From: Cyclobacteriaceae bacterium
Lineage (GTDB): Bacteria > Bacteroidota > Bacteroidia > Cytophagales > Cyclobacteriaceae
Assembly (NCBI GenBank): GCA_019638275.1
Contig: JAHBUC010000005.1
Coordinates: 1 to 64,000, forward strand
Length of the DNA: 64,000 nt
Direction: 5' to 3'
Shown: in pieces, positions 33,186 to 42,800 of the stretch
How the letters are laid out: every line of letters starts with the position of its first letter
Position numbering within the stretch: position 1 is the first letter of the stretch
Program-made: the position numbers and the translations under genes
Notes under the pieces: model-generated
Seen by the model: the letters and a program-made list of their open reading frames with translations, nothing else
Database searches by the model: none
What the model was told of the DNA's origin: nothing

Positions 33186-34082
33186 ATGAAAGCAATATTG
33201 AGTTTTGGAATGATGGTGTTAACGATTGCTGCTACGGCACAATCGCACACCGAAAAGCTAACCCGTGAGTTTACATTTGAACAGATAGGTCAGGCCAATA
33301 CGCTGATGATAGCCAATGTCAATGGTTCGGTTAGCGTAACCGGATATGCCGGAAACAAGGTGATCGTAGAGATTGAGAAAACCATTAAGGCAAAAACCGA
33401 ACAACGCCTTGAAAAAGGAAAACAAGAACTGAGCATCGGTGTTGTTGATCAGGCCGATACCATTATTCTATACCTGGATGGACTCTGCAATACGTTTGGT
33501 AAAAACAAGAAAAGCAATTGGAATCGGAACCGAAACTCGGGCTGGGGATACGATTGGAATGGCTGCAATAACAATAAACAATGGCGCGAACATGAGGGAT
33601 ATGATTTCAGGGTAAATTTTACTGTTAAAGTACCACAAGGTGTTCATGTTCATGTGTCAACAATAAACGAAGGGGATATTAGCGTAGAGAATGTTTTACA
33701 AACTGTAGTGGCAGATAATATCAATGGCAACATCCGATTGAAGAATATTGCCGGAGCCACGCAGGCAAACACCATAAATGGTAATGTGGATATTTCATAC
33801 ACTAAAAATCCGGATAAAGATTGCAGATACTATTCCCTGAATGGCGACATCAATGCTCACTTCATAAAGGGCCTGTCAGCCAACCTGAGCTTCGAAAGTT
33901 TTAATGGTGATTTGTATACCAATGTTGATAAACTGGAATCGTTGCCTGTAACCGTTCAGAAAAGCACGAAGGAAGATCGTGTAAGGTACAAGCTAAGCGG
34001 CAATCGCTATAAAGTCGGGAATGGAGGCGTACACCTCGACTTCGAAACCTTTAATGGAAACGTGTACGTGAAAGAACTATAA
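33186..34082 (+). CDS. Secreted DUF4097-type beta-solenoid protein
   Basis: This is a 298-residue exported protein with signal peptide MKAILSFGMMVLTIAATAQ. A repeated pattern of short strands (NGSVSVTGY, NEGDISVENV, NGNIRLKNI, NGNVDISYT, NGDINAHFI, NGDLYTNV, NGNVYVKEL) fits the DUF4097 adhesin-like beta-solenoid. It also has an Asn/Trp-rich insert around residues 108-140. It is the third gene of the sigma operon, with 2 bp to the previous gene. The function is unknown; such proteins are often envelope-stress targets. Confidence 0.85.
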   Translation: MKAILSFGMMVLTIAATAQSHTEKLTREFTFEQIGQANTLMIANVNGSVSVTGYAGNKVIVEIEKTIKAKTEQRLEKGKQELSIGVVDQADTIILYLDGLCNTFGKNKKSNWNRNRNSGWGYDWNGCNNNKQWREHEGYDFRVNFTVKVPQGVHVHVSTINEGDISVENVLQTVVADNINGNIRLKNIAGATQANTINGNVDISYTKNPDKDCRYYSLNGDINAHFIKGLSANLSFESFNGDLYTNVDKLESLPVTVQKSTKEDRVRYKLSGNRYKVGNGGVHLDFETFNGNVYVKEL

Positions 34083-34090
34083 ATTGAAAA

Positions 34091-34903
34091 ATGAAGAACA
34101 TGAAAACAATTAATCTGATAATACTGATAAGCTTTTGGATGGTCAACATTTCAGGGGCACAAAACTCGGGTGACTTTACAGTGCCTTTTAGTGATCCCGC
34201 AAAACGCGGAAAGGTAAAGGCACACTTAAACTCGGGCTCAATTACCATTAAGGGTACCCCGCGTAAGGATGTGCTGGTAAAATATTCAACCCTTGAAAAA
34301 GCGCACGGAAAGGTGCAACAAGGTAAAGACGGCATGAAGAAAATTTCAGGTGGTACGGTTGATCTGGAAGTATCGGAGAGCAATAATTTTATCAAGATTT
34401 CGTCCGGATCGTGGAACAACGAATTGAACCTGGAAATTGAAGTGCCAGCCAATGTGGATCTTCAGGTGCACACTTATAACGATGGCATTCTAACCATTCA
34501 AAGTGTACAGGGCGAACTTGAGTTGAGCAACTACAACGGTGAAATCTATGCGTATAACATATCCGGATCGGTAGTGGCTACTTCCTATAACGGAGAGATT
34601 AAGGTGACATTCGATAAAGTAACGGAGGGTGCACCCATGTCATTCTCAACCTACAATGGTGATGTTGACCTGACTTTTCCCGGTTCCCTGAAATCATCGT
34701 TAAAGATGAAAACCAATCAAGGCGAAATTTTTACCGATTTTGATGTGACGATGGTGAAGTCTGGCCCGGTTCAGAAAAAGGATGAAAAGTCGGGTGTATA
34801 TAAAGTTACGGTCGATGATTGGGTAAAAGGTGATGTGAATGGTGGTGGCCCGGAGTTTATGATTAAGACCTATAACGGAGACATTTTTGTGCGGAAAAAA
34901 TAA
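34091..34903 (+). CDS. Second DUF4097-type secreted protein
   Basis: This is a 270-residue exported protein related to the previous gene. After the signal peptide it shows the same N-G-x repeat pattern (NSGSITIKG, NDGILTIQSV, NGEIYAYNI, NGEIKVTF, NGDVDLTF, NGDIFVRKK). It is the last gene of the sigma/anti-sigma operon, and a terminator follows 25 bp downstream. The pair probably arose by duplication. Confidence 0.85.
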   Translation: MKNMKTINLIILISFWMVNISGAQNSGDFTVPFSDPAKRGKVKAHLNSGSITIKGTPRKDVLVKYSTLEKAHGKVQQGKDGMKKISGGTVDLEVSESNNFIKISSGSWNNELNLEIEVPANVDLQVHTYNDGILTIQSVQGELELSNYNGEIYAYNISGSVVATSYNGEIKVTFDKVTEGAPMSFSTYNGDVDLTFPGSLKSSLKMKTNQGEIFTDFDVTMVKSGPVQKKDEKSGVYKVTVDDWVKGDVNGGGPEFMIKTYNGDIFVRKK

Positions 34904-34928
34904 AACAGCGCTAACTATGTAATAAAAG

Positions 34929-34956
34929 GTCATCCGGCAATCAGGATGACTTTTTT
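34929..34956 (+). terminator. Rho-independent terminator of the DUF4097 operon
   Basis: GTCATCC (34929-34935) and GGATGAC (34944-34950) form a stem around GGCAATCA, followed by TTTTTT. Confidence 0.85.
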
Positions 34957-35023
34957 ATTTGTGGTAATTCGTGTTGTACTCCTCCTCTTCAGTTTTATTT
35001 TTGGGTTAACCAATTTTAGTTGA

Positions 35024-36181
35024 ATGGACTTAGCCCTGACTGTTCGAAACACATTTGTTCAGCATTTTCATGGAGAGCCTGTTGTTGTGCGTTCTCCCGG
35101 AAGAATAAACCTGATTGGGGAGCATACCGATTACAACGATGGTCTTGTTCTTCCGGCTGCTATTGATAAAGCTGTATACGTGGCGGTTCATAAAAACAAT
35201 TCGAATTTGGTTCGCCTTGTTTCACAGGAATACAACGACCAGGTTGAAGTTGGTTTAACTGAACTTGTCCCCTCATCATCAAAACCATGGACAAACTATA
35301 TACTGGGTGTGGTGAATCAATTTCAAAAGCGAAACTTTACGGTTACAGGTTTTAACCTGGTTATAGGTGGGGATGTACCGCTTGGTGCAGGACTTTCTTC
35401 ATCGGCAGCCGTTGAGTGTGCCACTGCTTATGCGTTAAATGAAATTTTTTCTTTTGGGTTGTCACGGTTGGAACTGGTTAAGCTTGCGCAGTTGGCTGAA
35501 CATGAATTTGCCGGAGTGAAGTGCGGCATTATGGATCAATTTGCCAGTGTGTTTGGCAAACCAAATCATGTGATCAAACTGGATTGCAGGTCGTTGGAGT
35601 ATGTGTATGTTCCATTCGATTTAAGCGGATATAAAATTGTTTTGTTTGATTCACGCGTAAAGCACTCGCTTGCATTAACAGCTTATAATAAAAGGAGGGA
35701 AGAATGCGAGTCGGGGGTGCAATTGATTCAACGTCAGTACCCTGATGTTAAAAGCTTGCGTGATGTAACCCTCAGTCAAGTTGAGGAATGCATTAAACCG
35801 GTTGATCTGACCATCTTTAAAAGATGTGCGTACGTGGTTGAAGAGATTAGCCGTGTAGAGCAGGCGTGTGAGGCTTTAAATAGTAATGATCTGGATACTT
35901 TCGGGAAACTCATGTTTCAAACGCACGAAGGCCTCAGTCAGGCGTACGAAGTAAGTTGTGCTGAACTTGATTTTCTGATTAACGAGGCGAAAAAATTTCC
36001 GGCAGTTATCGGTGCCCGCATGATGGGCGGTGGGTTTGGGGGATGCACCATCAACCTGATTGCCGGGGCGGAAATGAAAAGGGCAACCGATTTGGTTACC
36101 CTGTCCTATCAAAACCAGTTTACTGTGACTCCCGGAGTTTACCAGGTAACACCTTCGGCAGGCACAGCTGTAATAGTTTAG
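35024..36181 (+). CDS. galK: Galactokinase
   Basis: This is a 385-residue GHMP kinase. It has the galactokinase signature GRINLIGEHTDYNDG near residue 29, the ATP loop PLGAGLSSSAA near 120, and MMGGGFGGCTI near 335. It phosphorylates galactose to galactose 1-phosphate at the entry of the Leloir pathway in the cytoplasm. Length is that of the family. The other gal genes are not adjacent; it sits alone after a terminator and 3 bp from the end of the convergent primary sigma gene. Confidence 0.96.
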   Translation: MDLALTVRNTFVQHFHGEPVVVRSPGRINLIGEHTDYNDGLVLPAAIDKAVYVAVHKNNSNLVRLVSQEYNDQVEVGLTELVPSSSKPWTNYILGVVNQFQKRNFTVTGFNLVIGGDVPLGAGLSSSAAVECATAYALNEIFSFGLSRLELVKLAQLAEHEFAGVKCGIMDQFASVFGKPNHVIKLDCRSLEYVYVPFDLSGYKIVLFDSRVKHSLALTAYNKRREECESGVQLIQRQYPDVKSLRDVTLSQVEECIKPVDLTIFKRCAYVVEEISRVEQACEALNSNDLDTFGKLMFQTHEGLSQAYEVSCAELDFLINEAKKFPAVIGARMMGGGFGGCTINLIAGAEMKRATDLVTLSYQNQFTVTPGVYQVTPSAGTAVIV

Positions 36182-36184
36182 CAA

Positions 36185-37048
36185 TTATCCCAGATAAGCC
36201 TTCAAACTCTTGCTGCGTGAGCTGTGTCGGAGTCTGCGGGTGGCTTTCTCTTTAATCTGGCGCACGCGTTCACGGGTAAGATTAAATTTTTCACCAATCT
36301 CTTCCAGTGTTAGTGCCTGTTCTCCGTTCAATCCGAAGTAATAGGAGATAACTTCAGCCTCACGTTGAGTCAGGGTTGCCAGTGCGCGCTGCACTTCTTT
36401 TCGCAATGAATCTTCTATCAGCGATGAATCAGGTGTAACTTCACTGGTGCTTTCCAATACATCCAACAAGCTGCTTTCTTCTCCGTTGGCAAACGGTGCA
36501 TCAACTGAAACCTGACGACCACCTACGCTAAGATTTTCGCGTACTTCATCGGCAGTGATATCCAGTATTTCAGCAATTTCTTCCGGTGAAGGTTCACGCT
36601 GAAATTTCTGTTCAAGTTCAGAGAATGTGCGCGAAATTTTGTTGAGTGAGCCTACACGATTCAACGGCAAGCGAACAATACGTGATTGTTCGGCCAATGC
36701 CTGCATAATCGACTGACGAATCCACCATACGGCATACGATATAAACTTGAAACCACGGGTTTCATCAAAACGAGTAGCTGCTTTTATCAAACCTACGTTT
36801 CCTTCATTGATCAAATCGCCCAACGTTAATCCATTATTTTGATATTGTTTGGCAACAGACACCACAAAACGAAGGTTTGCCTTGGTTAATTTTTCAAGCG
36901 CAATCTGGTCACCGGCTTTTATTCGTCTGGCCAGCTCTACTTCCTGTTCGGCTGTAATCAGGTCTACCTTACCAATTTCCTGTAGGTATTTATCAAGGGA
37001 CTGACTTTCCCGATTCGTAATCTGTTTACTGATTTTTAACTGTCGCAT
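36185..37048 (-). CDS. rpoD: Primary sigma factor RpoD, short Bacteroidota type
   Basis: This is a 287-residue group 1 sigma factor. Region 1.2 begins with [16 protein letters not shown]. Region 2 has [30 protein letters not shown] followed by [11 protein letters not shown]. Region 3 follows, and region 4 ends with [30 protein letters not shown]. It lacks region 1.1, as the primary sigma factor of Bacteroidota does, and this fixes the phylum well. It recognises housekeeping promoters. The gene is monocistronic. Confidence 0.95.
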   Translation of the reverse strand: MRQLKISKQITNRESQSLDKYLQEIGKVDLITAEQEVELARRIKAGDQIALEKLTKANLRFVVSVAKQYQNNGLTLGDLINEGNVGLIKAATRFDETRGFKFISYAVWWIRQSIMQALAEQSRIVRLPLNRVGSLNKISRTFSELEQKFQREPSPEEIAEILDITADEVRENLSVGGRQVSVDAPFANGEESSLLDVLESTSEVTPDSSLIEDSLRKEVQRALATLTQREAEVISYYFGLNGEQALTLEEIGEKFNLTRERVRQIKEKATRRLRHSSRSKSLKAYLG

Positions 37049-37216
37049 GTTGAGGAAACGTGAAAATTTAGAAATAGTTCAGTTGAGCTTTATCACTCAA
37101 CCGGTGTGTTTTGCGGTGTATTAATCTGAGGTTTCCATCAAGCGGACTTTCGAAGTGTGGCCAGTCTTGCTAAAAACGCGGATTAGTCGCTAAAACCCGT
37201 GCAAATATAGGCAATT

Positions 37217-37246
37217 TAAGGCCCAAAACCTAAGTTTTGGGCCTTA
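37217..37246 (-). terminator. Strong hairpin between tonB-like gene and rpoD
   Basis: TAAGGCCCAAAAC (37217-37229) and GTTTTGGGCCTTA (37234-37246) pair exactly around CTAA. It lies 53 bp after the stop of the minus-strand tonB-like gene and upstream of rpoD, so it probably ends transcription of the former. Confidence 0.7.
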
Positions 37247-37298
37247 TGGTCAACCGTGAATAAGTGCCCTCAGAAGGGCTTTATGGCCTTTTAAAGGG

Positions 37299-37979
37299 TT
37301 AATCAAGCCGAAAATGGACTGCTAAGGTCATTTTTACGAACACAGGATTACCCCGTTGTTTACCAGGCTCCCAGCGAACTTGCTTCAGAACACGTATGGC
37401 CTCTTCATCGCAGCCGCTGCCAATGCCTTTTGCTATTTTAAAGTTTACCGGTTCACCGGATGGACTTACAACAAACTCTACAAATACCTTTCCTTGCGTG
37501 TGCTGTTGTTTTGCCCGATTCGGATATTTTATGGATTTGCCCACCTGTTTGTAGAAGGCTTCATAGCCACCAACCGGTAACGGCATTTTTTCAACTACCA
37601 TGAATGTATCGATTGTTGTTTCAACCGGAATGTCAATTTCAATCGGCCCAGTGACATTTGCTGTAGGTGTTTCTATAACAAATGGTTCATCGTTGATTTC
37701 TGGTGCCGTATTATCCGCTTCAACAATTCTATCCGGATTAATCAATTTGATTTTTTTTGGTTTTTCCGGTGAAGGTGTTTCATGCTTAACCTGAATCACT
37801 TCGTACGGGTAAAATGTAATGTCACGCGGATCAGATAAACTGCGATCACCATTTTGTGATACACGACTTCGCCATTCAAACGCTACAATTACCAGGGCAA
37901 CACTAATGGCAAAGCCGAACAGAAAAAATTGTTTGGTGTACCGATGTACATCTTTGTTTGGATTTTTCTTGGGTTCCAT
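37299..37979 (-). CDS. TonB-family energy transducer
   Basis: This is a 226-residue protein. One N-terminal membrane segment (about 18-36) is followed by a Pro/Glu-rich periplasmic linker. The TonB C-terminal domain spans about residues 135-226 (YPNRAKQQHTQGKVFVEFVVSPSGEPVNFKIAKGIGSGCDEEAIRVLKQVRWEPGK). It couples the proton motive force to outer-membrane receptors; the receptor at 54119-56464 could be a client. ExbB/ExbD are not in the window. The gene follows a sigma factor and small membrane protein. Confidence 0.92.
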   Translation of the reverse strand: MEPKKNPNKDVHRYTKQFFLFGFAISVALVIVAFEWRSRVSQNGDRSLSDPRDITFYPYEVIQVKHETPSPEKPKKIKLINPDRIVEADNTAPEINDEPFVIETPTANVTGPIEIDIPVETTIDTFMVVEKMPLPVGGYEAFYKQVGKSIKYPNRAKQQHTQGKVFVEFVVSPSGEPVNFKIAKGIGSGCDEEAIRVLKQVRWEPGKQRGNPVFVKMTLAVHFRLD

Positions 37980-38008
37980 AGGTCAGGTGTTTTGTTACAC
38001 CTTCCTAA

Positions 38009-38278
38009 TCAGGTTTTCACAACAAAGTCACGAGTTGGATCAAAAATTTCGACAGAAGTATTTTTATCAGATTTGGTTTGCTTGGATTCCCACCGCAACA
38101 CGATTAACAAAACGATGAGTAGAAACAGCACCACCAGGAAATACGTAAACACACGCAAGACACGCTTCATGCGCGAATCGCGATCATGTTGACGCATAAG
38201 CTCAGAGTAATTCCGGTGACGGGCAATACGACCCGAGCTCATCATGTTTCGCCTCAACCGTATCTCATTTCTTCCCAT
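38009..38278 (-). CDS. Small single-pass membrane protein
   Basis: This is an 89-residue protein with a very basic N-terminal half, one membrane segment (FTYFLVVLFLLIVLLIVL) and a short polar C-terminal tail. It overlaps the ECF sigma gene by 14 bp and lies 29 bp before the tonB-like gene. Translational coupling to the sigma gene supports it as a real gene. It may be a small membrane-bound modulator of that sigma factor, but there is no family evidence. Confidence 0.75.
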   Translation of the reverse strand: MGRNEIRLRRNMMSSGRIARHRNYSELMRQHDRDSRMKRVLRVFTYFLVVLFLLIVLLIVLRWESKQTKSDKNTSVEIFDPTRDFVVKT

Positions 38279-38834
38279 CGTACTTGATGCTAAGGTTAAA
38301 ATTTTTCCGCAGCCTGTCCAGTGCCCGGTATGTTCGCATTTTTGCTCCGCTTTCGGTAATGTTCAGAATGTACGCAATTTCTTTAAAGTCTTTGTCTTCA
38401 AAAAACCGAAGCTCCAATACTTCAAGCATATCGGTGGGCAATTCTTTTAAATAGCCGATTAACCGCTGTACCAGTTCTTCATCCCAGCCATCTGCGCCCA
38501 TTTCTACCAATTCCTTTACACGCACTTCTTCAATGCTGAATACGCGCGTGGATTTCAATTTTCGGTAGTGCTTGTTTACCTCGTTCGCGGCAATGCGGTA
38601 TAGCCAGGCCGAAACCGGTACTCCTCTGTATTCAAACCGGTTTACGTGGTTCAGGGCGTTGAGAAAGGCTTGTGAACAGAGGTCGGCCGTAAGGTCTTCA
38701 TCATCGGTTTGCCGGTAAATGAAATTAAAAATCCGATCGAAATATTTTTCATACAATACGCCAAACGCACGCGAATCCTTTTTCGACTTCTCGAGGATTT
38801 CATACTCCTGGCGTATTTCATCATCCGACAGCAA
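38265..38834 (-). CDS. ECF RNA polymerase sigma factor
   Basis: This is a 189-residue ECF sigma factor. Region 2: FGVLYEKYFDRIFNFIYRQT, DEDLTADLCSQAFLNALNHV, RGVPVSAWLYRIAANEVNKHYR. Region 4: DFKEIAYILNITESGAKMRTYRAL. It is the first gene of a minus-strand operon with the small membrane protein and a tonB-like gene. A TTTGTGA/TCACAAA palindrome lies 32 bp upstream. No classical anti-sigma is present. Confidence 0.92.
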   Translation of the reverse strand: MLSDDEIRQEYEILEKSKKDSRAFGVLYEKYFDRIFNFIYRQTDDEDLTADLCSQAFLNALNHVNRFEYRGVPVSAWLYRIAANEVNKHYRKLKSTRVFSIEEVRVKELVEMGADGWDEELVQRLIGYLKELPTDMLEVLELRFFEDKDFKEIAYILNITESGAKMRTYRALDRLRKNFNLSIKYDGKK

Positions 38835-38865
38835 AGCGTGTTTCTTTGCCTAATAATCCGAAGCT

Positions 38866-38882
38866 TTTGTGAAAGTCACAAA
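38866..38882. promoter_or_regulatory. TTTGTGA-aag-TCACAAA palindrome
   Basis: Seven-base arms (38866-38872 and 38876-38882) flank AAG in the 69-bp gap between the ECF sigma gene start and the stop of the permease gene. The half sites resemble CRP-type TGTGA, but the spacer is 3 rather than 6, so it is not a standard CRP site. Confidence 0.45.
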
Positions 38883-38903
38883 TACAAACAGATTGGGGTA
38901 GCG

Positions 38904-41297
38904 CTATTCATTACGCAGGCTATCGGCAGGATTAACAAAGGCGGCCTTGACTGCCTGGTAACTGGCGGTACCAAAGGCTATGATTACACAAAGCAAAGAT
39001 GCCCACAGCAGGGGCGAAAATCCTATTTCAGTTTTATAGGCAAATGAATTGAGCCACTCAGCCATCATAAGCCATGAAACAGGTAATCCGATTACAATGG
39101 CAATTAAAATGAGTGGGGTATAATCGCGTGTAATGAGTATAACAATGTTCTGTGCAGTGGCACCCAACACCTTTCGAATACTGATTTCTTTTGTTCGTTG
39201 TGCAGCCGCGAACGAGACCAGTCCGAACAAACCCATACAAGCAATGATTATAGCAAGCGTGGCAAAAACGGTGAAGATTGAACCCATGCGTTCTTCAGCC
39301 TGATACAATGCCGCATATTGCTGATCGATAAACTGAAATTCAAATGGACGATGCGGATAAATGGCTTTTGAAATGGATTCAATTTTTTCCAAAGTCTGCC
39401 TGGTATCGCCTGCTGTCAACTTCACAAACACATGATTTAACTGAAATTCTTCGGGGAAGATTACCAGCGGACCAATGGCATTGTGTAGGGATGAAAAATG
39501 AAAATCTTTCACCACACCAATAATTTCGCCTTTTCGCTCCCCAAGTTGAACAGGCGTTCCGATGGCCTTTTCCTGATCCAAAAGCATGGCGGCCAGTGCT
39601 GACTCATTGAGAATGAATGTATACACAGTATCAGTTGATACTCGTTTTCCATCAGCTTCGGTAAAGTTTCGCCCCTGTAATAATTCCATACCTAAGGATG
39701 GAAGGTACCCTTCATCTACAGGCAAGCCACTAATGATAATGCCACGTTCTGAACTTTCAGCCGTGTTGATTGTATAGCCTCCCCGTATCTGAACAGGCGA
39801 CTCGTTACCACGTCCAACTTCGTTAACAACACCCGAACGCATCAACTCTGTTTTAAAGGATGTGAAAACTTCAGGCTTGTTGCGTTCGTAGGGCAAAACA
39901 ATGGTGTTCTCTTTATCGTAACCCAGCTTAGTCGACTGAATGAAGTTAAGTTGCTTTTGAATGATTAAGGTGCCGACAATGAGGATAACAGAGATACTGA
40001 ATTGTGTAATCACTAACGCTTTGCGCAGCCAAATACCGCGGCCACTGAAGCGGAAGTTTCCTTTCAGCACGGTGGCCGGCTTAAAACCAGTAATGACCAT
40101 GGCCGGGTATGCTCCGGAAAGAAGCGCAATCAGTACCAAAGTACCCAGGCTAATCAAGAGGAATGCAGGCGAGAGCAACGATGAAAATGCAAATTCTTTC
40201 CCTGTAAGCTGATTGAAAAAGGGCAGCATGAGCTGAGCGAGAAAAAAAGCCAGCAGAAATGAGAGCACCGTAATTACAATAGACTCACCCATGAATTGAG
40301 TAAATAGTTGTTGCCGCATGGCGCCTACTACTTTTCGTAATCCTACTTCCTTTGCGCGGTCAGCTGCACGTGCAGTAGCCAGGTTAATATAATTGATGCT
40401 GGCAATAACGAGAACCAGAATGGCTATAATCGAAAAAATATAAACATACTTGATATCGCCCAGGGCAGCTTCTTCCGTGCTGTAATCAGAGTGAAGATGA
40501 ATATCAGTTACCTTCATGAAGTTGTAGCGCACATAATCACCTGAATGGGTAATATCTGCGGCCAGTTCTTTCTTCACCAGGTCGTTCAGTTTGCGATCAA
40601 GTTCAGTCAAAGAAGCATTTTTATGCAATACCAAAAAGGTTTGGTAATTGGCGCTCCACCAGAATGGTTTTTCGCGTGTTACCGCCAATGAATTAAAGGA
40701 TCCCAGAAAATCGAAATGCAAGATGGAATTATCAGGTGGATTTTTGAGTACACCGGTTACGGTATAGTCACGGGCATTGTTTATGGTAAGGGTTTTCCCG
40801 ATAGGATCTTCATTGCCAAAGTATTTTTGAGCCGTTTTTTCAGTGAGTATAACGGAGTATGGCTCTGTAAGCGCTTTTTGTTGATTTCCTTTAACCAATT
40901 TATAATCGAATACATGAAAGAAGCCGCTATCCGCAAAAAAGAATTTCGATTCTTGAAAAATGTTTTCATCCTTTTTTACAATGAACGGGCTCCATCCCGA
41001 TGGATTGTAAACACGAACGCCCTCTTCTACTTCAGCAAAGCTTTTTAGTGCCGGAAGCAGGGCCGTGGGGGATACTGATGTTTTGGAGACCTGCCCGCCA
41101 AAACTGTATTCCATGGAGCTCCTGTAAATCCGGTCGGACTTGCTGTGGAATGAGTCGTAACTCAACTCGTGACTTACCCAAAGAATTAACAACAGCGCAG
41201 TGGCAAGTCCTAATCCAAGGCCTGCTATGTTTATAAGTGAATATGAGAATTGCTTGCGGAGGTTTCGAAAACTAATGAGCAGGTAGTTTTTAAACAT
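38904..41297 (-). CDS. MacB/FtsX-type ABC transporter permease
   Basis: This is a 797-residue permease with two repeats of the MacB/FtsX unit. An N-terminal membrane segment (LINIAGLGLGLATALLLILWV) is followed by a MacB periplasmic core domain, three segments, a second anchor (LVITQFSISVILIVGTLII), a second periplasmic domain, and three final segments ending LLWASLLCVIIAFGTASYQAVKAA. Such permeases with no ATPase gene beside them are abundant in Bacteroidota and are usually powered by ATPases encoded elsewhere. Export of peptides, drugs or lipoproteins is possible; the substrate is unknown. Confidence 0.9.
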   Translation of the reverse strand: MFKNYLLISFRNLRKQFSYSLINIAGLGLGLATALLLILWVSHELSYDSFHSKSDRIYRSSMEYSFGGQVSKTSVSPTALLPALKSFAEVEEGVRVYNPSGWSPFIVKKDENIFQESKFFFADSGFFHVFDYKLVKGNQQKALTEPYSVILTEKTAQKYFGNEDPIGKTLTINNARDYTVTGVLKNPPDNSILHFDFLGSFNSLAVTREKPFWWSANYQTFLVLHKNASLTELDRKLNDLVKKELAADITHSGDYVRYNFMKVTDIHLHSDYSTEEAALGDIKYVYIFSIIAILVLVIASINYINLATARAADRAKEVGLRKVVGAMRQQLFTQFMGESIVITVLSFLLAFFLAQLMLPFFNQLTGKEFAFSSLLSPAFLLISLGTLVLIALLSGAYPAMVITGFKPATVLKGNFRFSGRGIWLRKALVITQFSISVILIVGTLIIQKQLNFIQSTKLGYDKENTIVLPYERNKPEVFTSFKTELMRSGVVNEVGRGNESPVQIRGGYTINTAESSERGIIISGLPVDEGYLPSLGMELLQGRNFTEADGKRVSTDTVYTFILNESALAAMLLDQEKAIGTPVQLGERKGEIIGVVKDFHFSSLHNAIGPLVIFPEEFQLNHVFVKLTAGDTRQTLEKIESISKAIYPHRPFEFQFIDQQYAALYQAEERMGSIFTVFATLAIIIACMGLFGLVSFAAAQRTKEISIRKVLGATAQNIVILITRDYTPLILIAIVIGLPVSWLMMAEWLNSFAYKTEIGFSPLLWASLLCVIIAFGTASYQAVKAAFVNPADSLRNE

Positions 41298-41390
41298 GAC
41301 GTTGAGTTTATGGGTATTAGACTCACGCGTCCACCACCAGGTTGCACAATTTCGAATGTTTTTGCTGGCATTTTATACATATCAGCTAAT

Positions 41391-42677
41391 TCAGGGCTTG
41401 AGTGGCGATTTAAGAATAATGATGGGCTTTAGTTCGGATACAGGTTTTATTTTCTTTTGCGCATCATAAGCACCCCATTGGCTGTTGGCTACATAATAAA
41501 GTGTATTGTTAACAAGGCATCCGTTAGTAGGTTCATTGAAATCGGGATGGTTATGATCAATTGTACGTGCTGAAATTATGCGGTCACCGGGCTTGTTTAA
41601 GTGCAATTGCATAACGCGCATGGGTTGCACGCCATTTTGTATGGCAATAAGCGTATTCTGGTAAACGATCAAGCCATCGACACCCTTAACCGATGCTACA
41701 GCATCAACCGGAAGTTGAATTAATTCTTTTGTGCTCAAGGTTAATCTGAAAATACCTTTAATGTAGTCTGCGATATACAGGTATTTTTCATCAACCGAAA
41801 AACTGATCCCCTGAATGTTCCAGAATTCATTTGATGTAAAATAGGATTCAAGTTTTTTGGTTTGTGTGTTGATTTTAAAAATCACATTGTTCTGACTATC
41901 GGAAATAAAAACCTCACCCGCGTTATTTAGTACAATGTCACCGAAAAAGAATCCTTTCGCTTCAATGTCGGCCTCGTATCGCGCGATTAGTTTTTTTGTA
42001 CGGGCATCAAATTGATAAATCGCTGAAGTAAGGGTCGAGTCGTACTCCATCATTTCGGGTGTAACGGTTGAAGCCACCCAGAGGCTATTTGTTTTCGCAT
42101 CCGCTTTAACGCACATCACTGCGCCAAATCCATTTTGTTTTGAGGAGATGAAGTCTGTACTGTTTCCGCGCTCATCCATGTAAACGATTTTTCGTTTGTG
42201 TATACTGCTTACGAAAAATGTTCCGGATGTAAAGCCAGGCGCAATGTTCTCTGCATGAAGTTGAGGATCAGGGATTGTAAAAGCTTCTACTGAGTTGGTA
42301 ATTGGTTGCATGAGTTGCTCCTTTAATGCGATCACCGATTTAAAATCATCCCTGTTTTGAAGTAATTTAAAATCATCAACCGTAAGGTCGAATGTTGTAC
42401 TGATCAAAATGGCTGACTGCAACAGTGCGACAGCTTCATCTGGTTTTTGATTGTGTGCTGCCGCCAACGCTTTTTGATACATAATACCCTGGTGGTACGG
42501 ATGCAGCTCCAATGCCTTGCTGATGTGATCGTAAAAAGCAGGATAGTTTTTCTGTTGATAGGCTTCTTTTGCTTTGCTAAAATACTCCTGAAGCGTTAAC
42601 TGCTGCGCGAAAATTTGGGAACTGATGATTACAAATGTGCCAATCAGTGTATTAAGAAGTAATTTCTGGTAACGCAT
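41391..42677 (-). CDS. Secreted TPR plus beta-propeller protein
   Basis: This is a 428-residue exported protein (signal peptide ending SSQIFAQ). The first 90 mature residues form a TPR-like helical part (YFSKAKEAYQQKNYPAFYDHISKALELHPYHQGIMYQKALAAAHNQKPDEAVALL). The remainder is a SMP-30/NHL-like beta-propeller (GDIVLNNAGEVFISDSQNNVIFKINTQTKKL, YLYIADYIKGIFRLTL). It probably acts in the periplasm, perhaps as a lactonase-like or binding protein. No substrate can be assigned. Confidence 0.75.
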   Translation of the reverse strand: MRYQKLLLNTLIGTFVIISSQIFAQQLTLQEYFSKAKEAYQQKNYPAFYDHISKALELHPYHQGIMYQKALAAAHNQKPDEAVALLQSAILISTTFDLTVDDFKLLQNRDDFKSVIALKEQLMQPITNSVEAFTIPDPQLHAENIAPGFTSGTFFVSSIHKRKIVYMDERGNSTDFISSKQNGFGAVMCVKADAKTNSLWVASTVTPEMMEYDSTLTSAIYQFDARTKKLIARYEADIEAKGFFFGDIVLNNAGEVFISDSQNNVIFKINTQTKKLESYFTSNEFWNIQGISFSVDEKYLYIADYIKGIFRLTLSTKELIQLPVDAVASVKGVDGLIVYQNTLIAIQNGVQPMRVMQLHLNKPGDRIISARTIDHNHPDFNEPTNGCLVNNTLYYVANSQWGAYDAQKKIKPVSELKPIIILKSPLKP

Positions 42678-42800
42678 GCATTATGTATTGAAGGTTATGA
42701 TTACATTAGGCTAAGCAAAAATCTGTATATTTCTAACTTTATCAACGTTCGATTTCGGTCAATTTGTTAACAACAACTTTCTTTACTACGGCTCATATTT

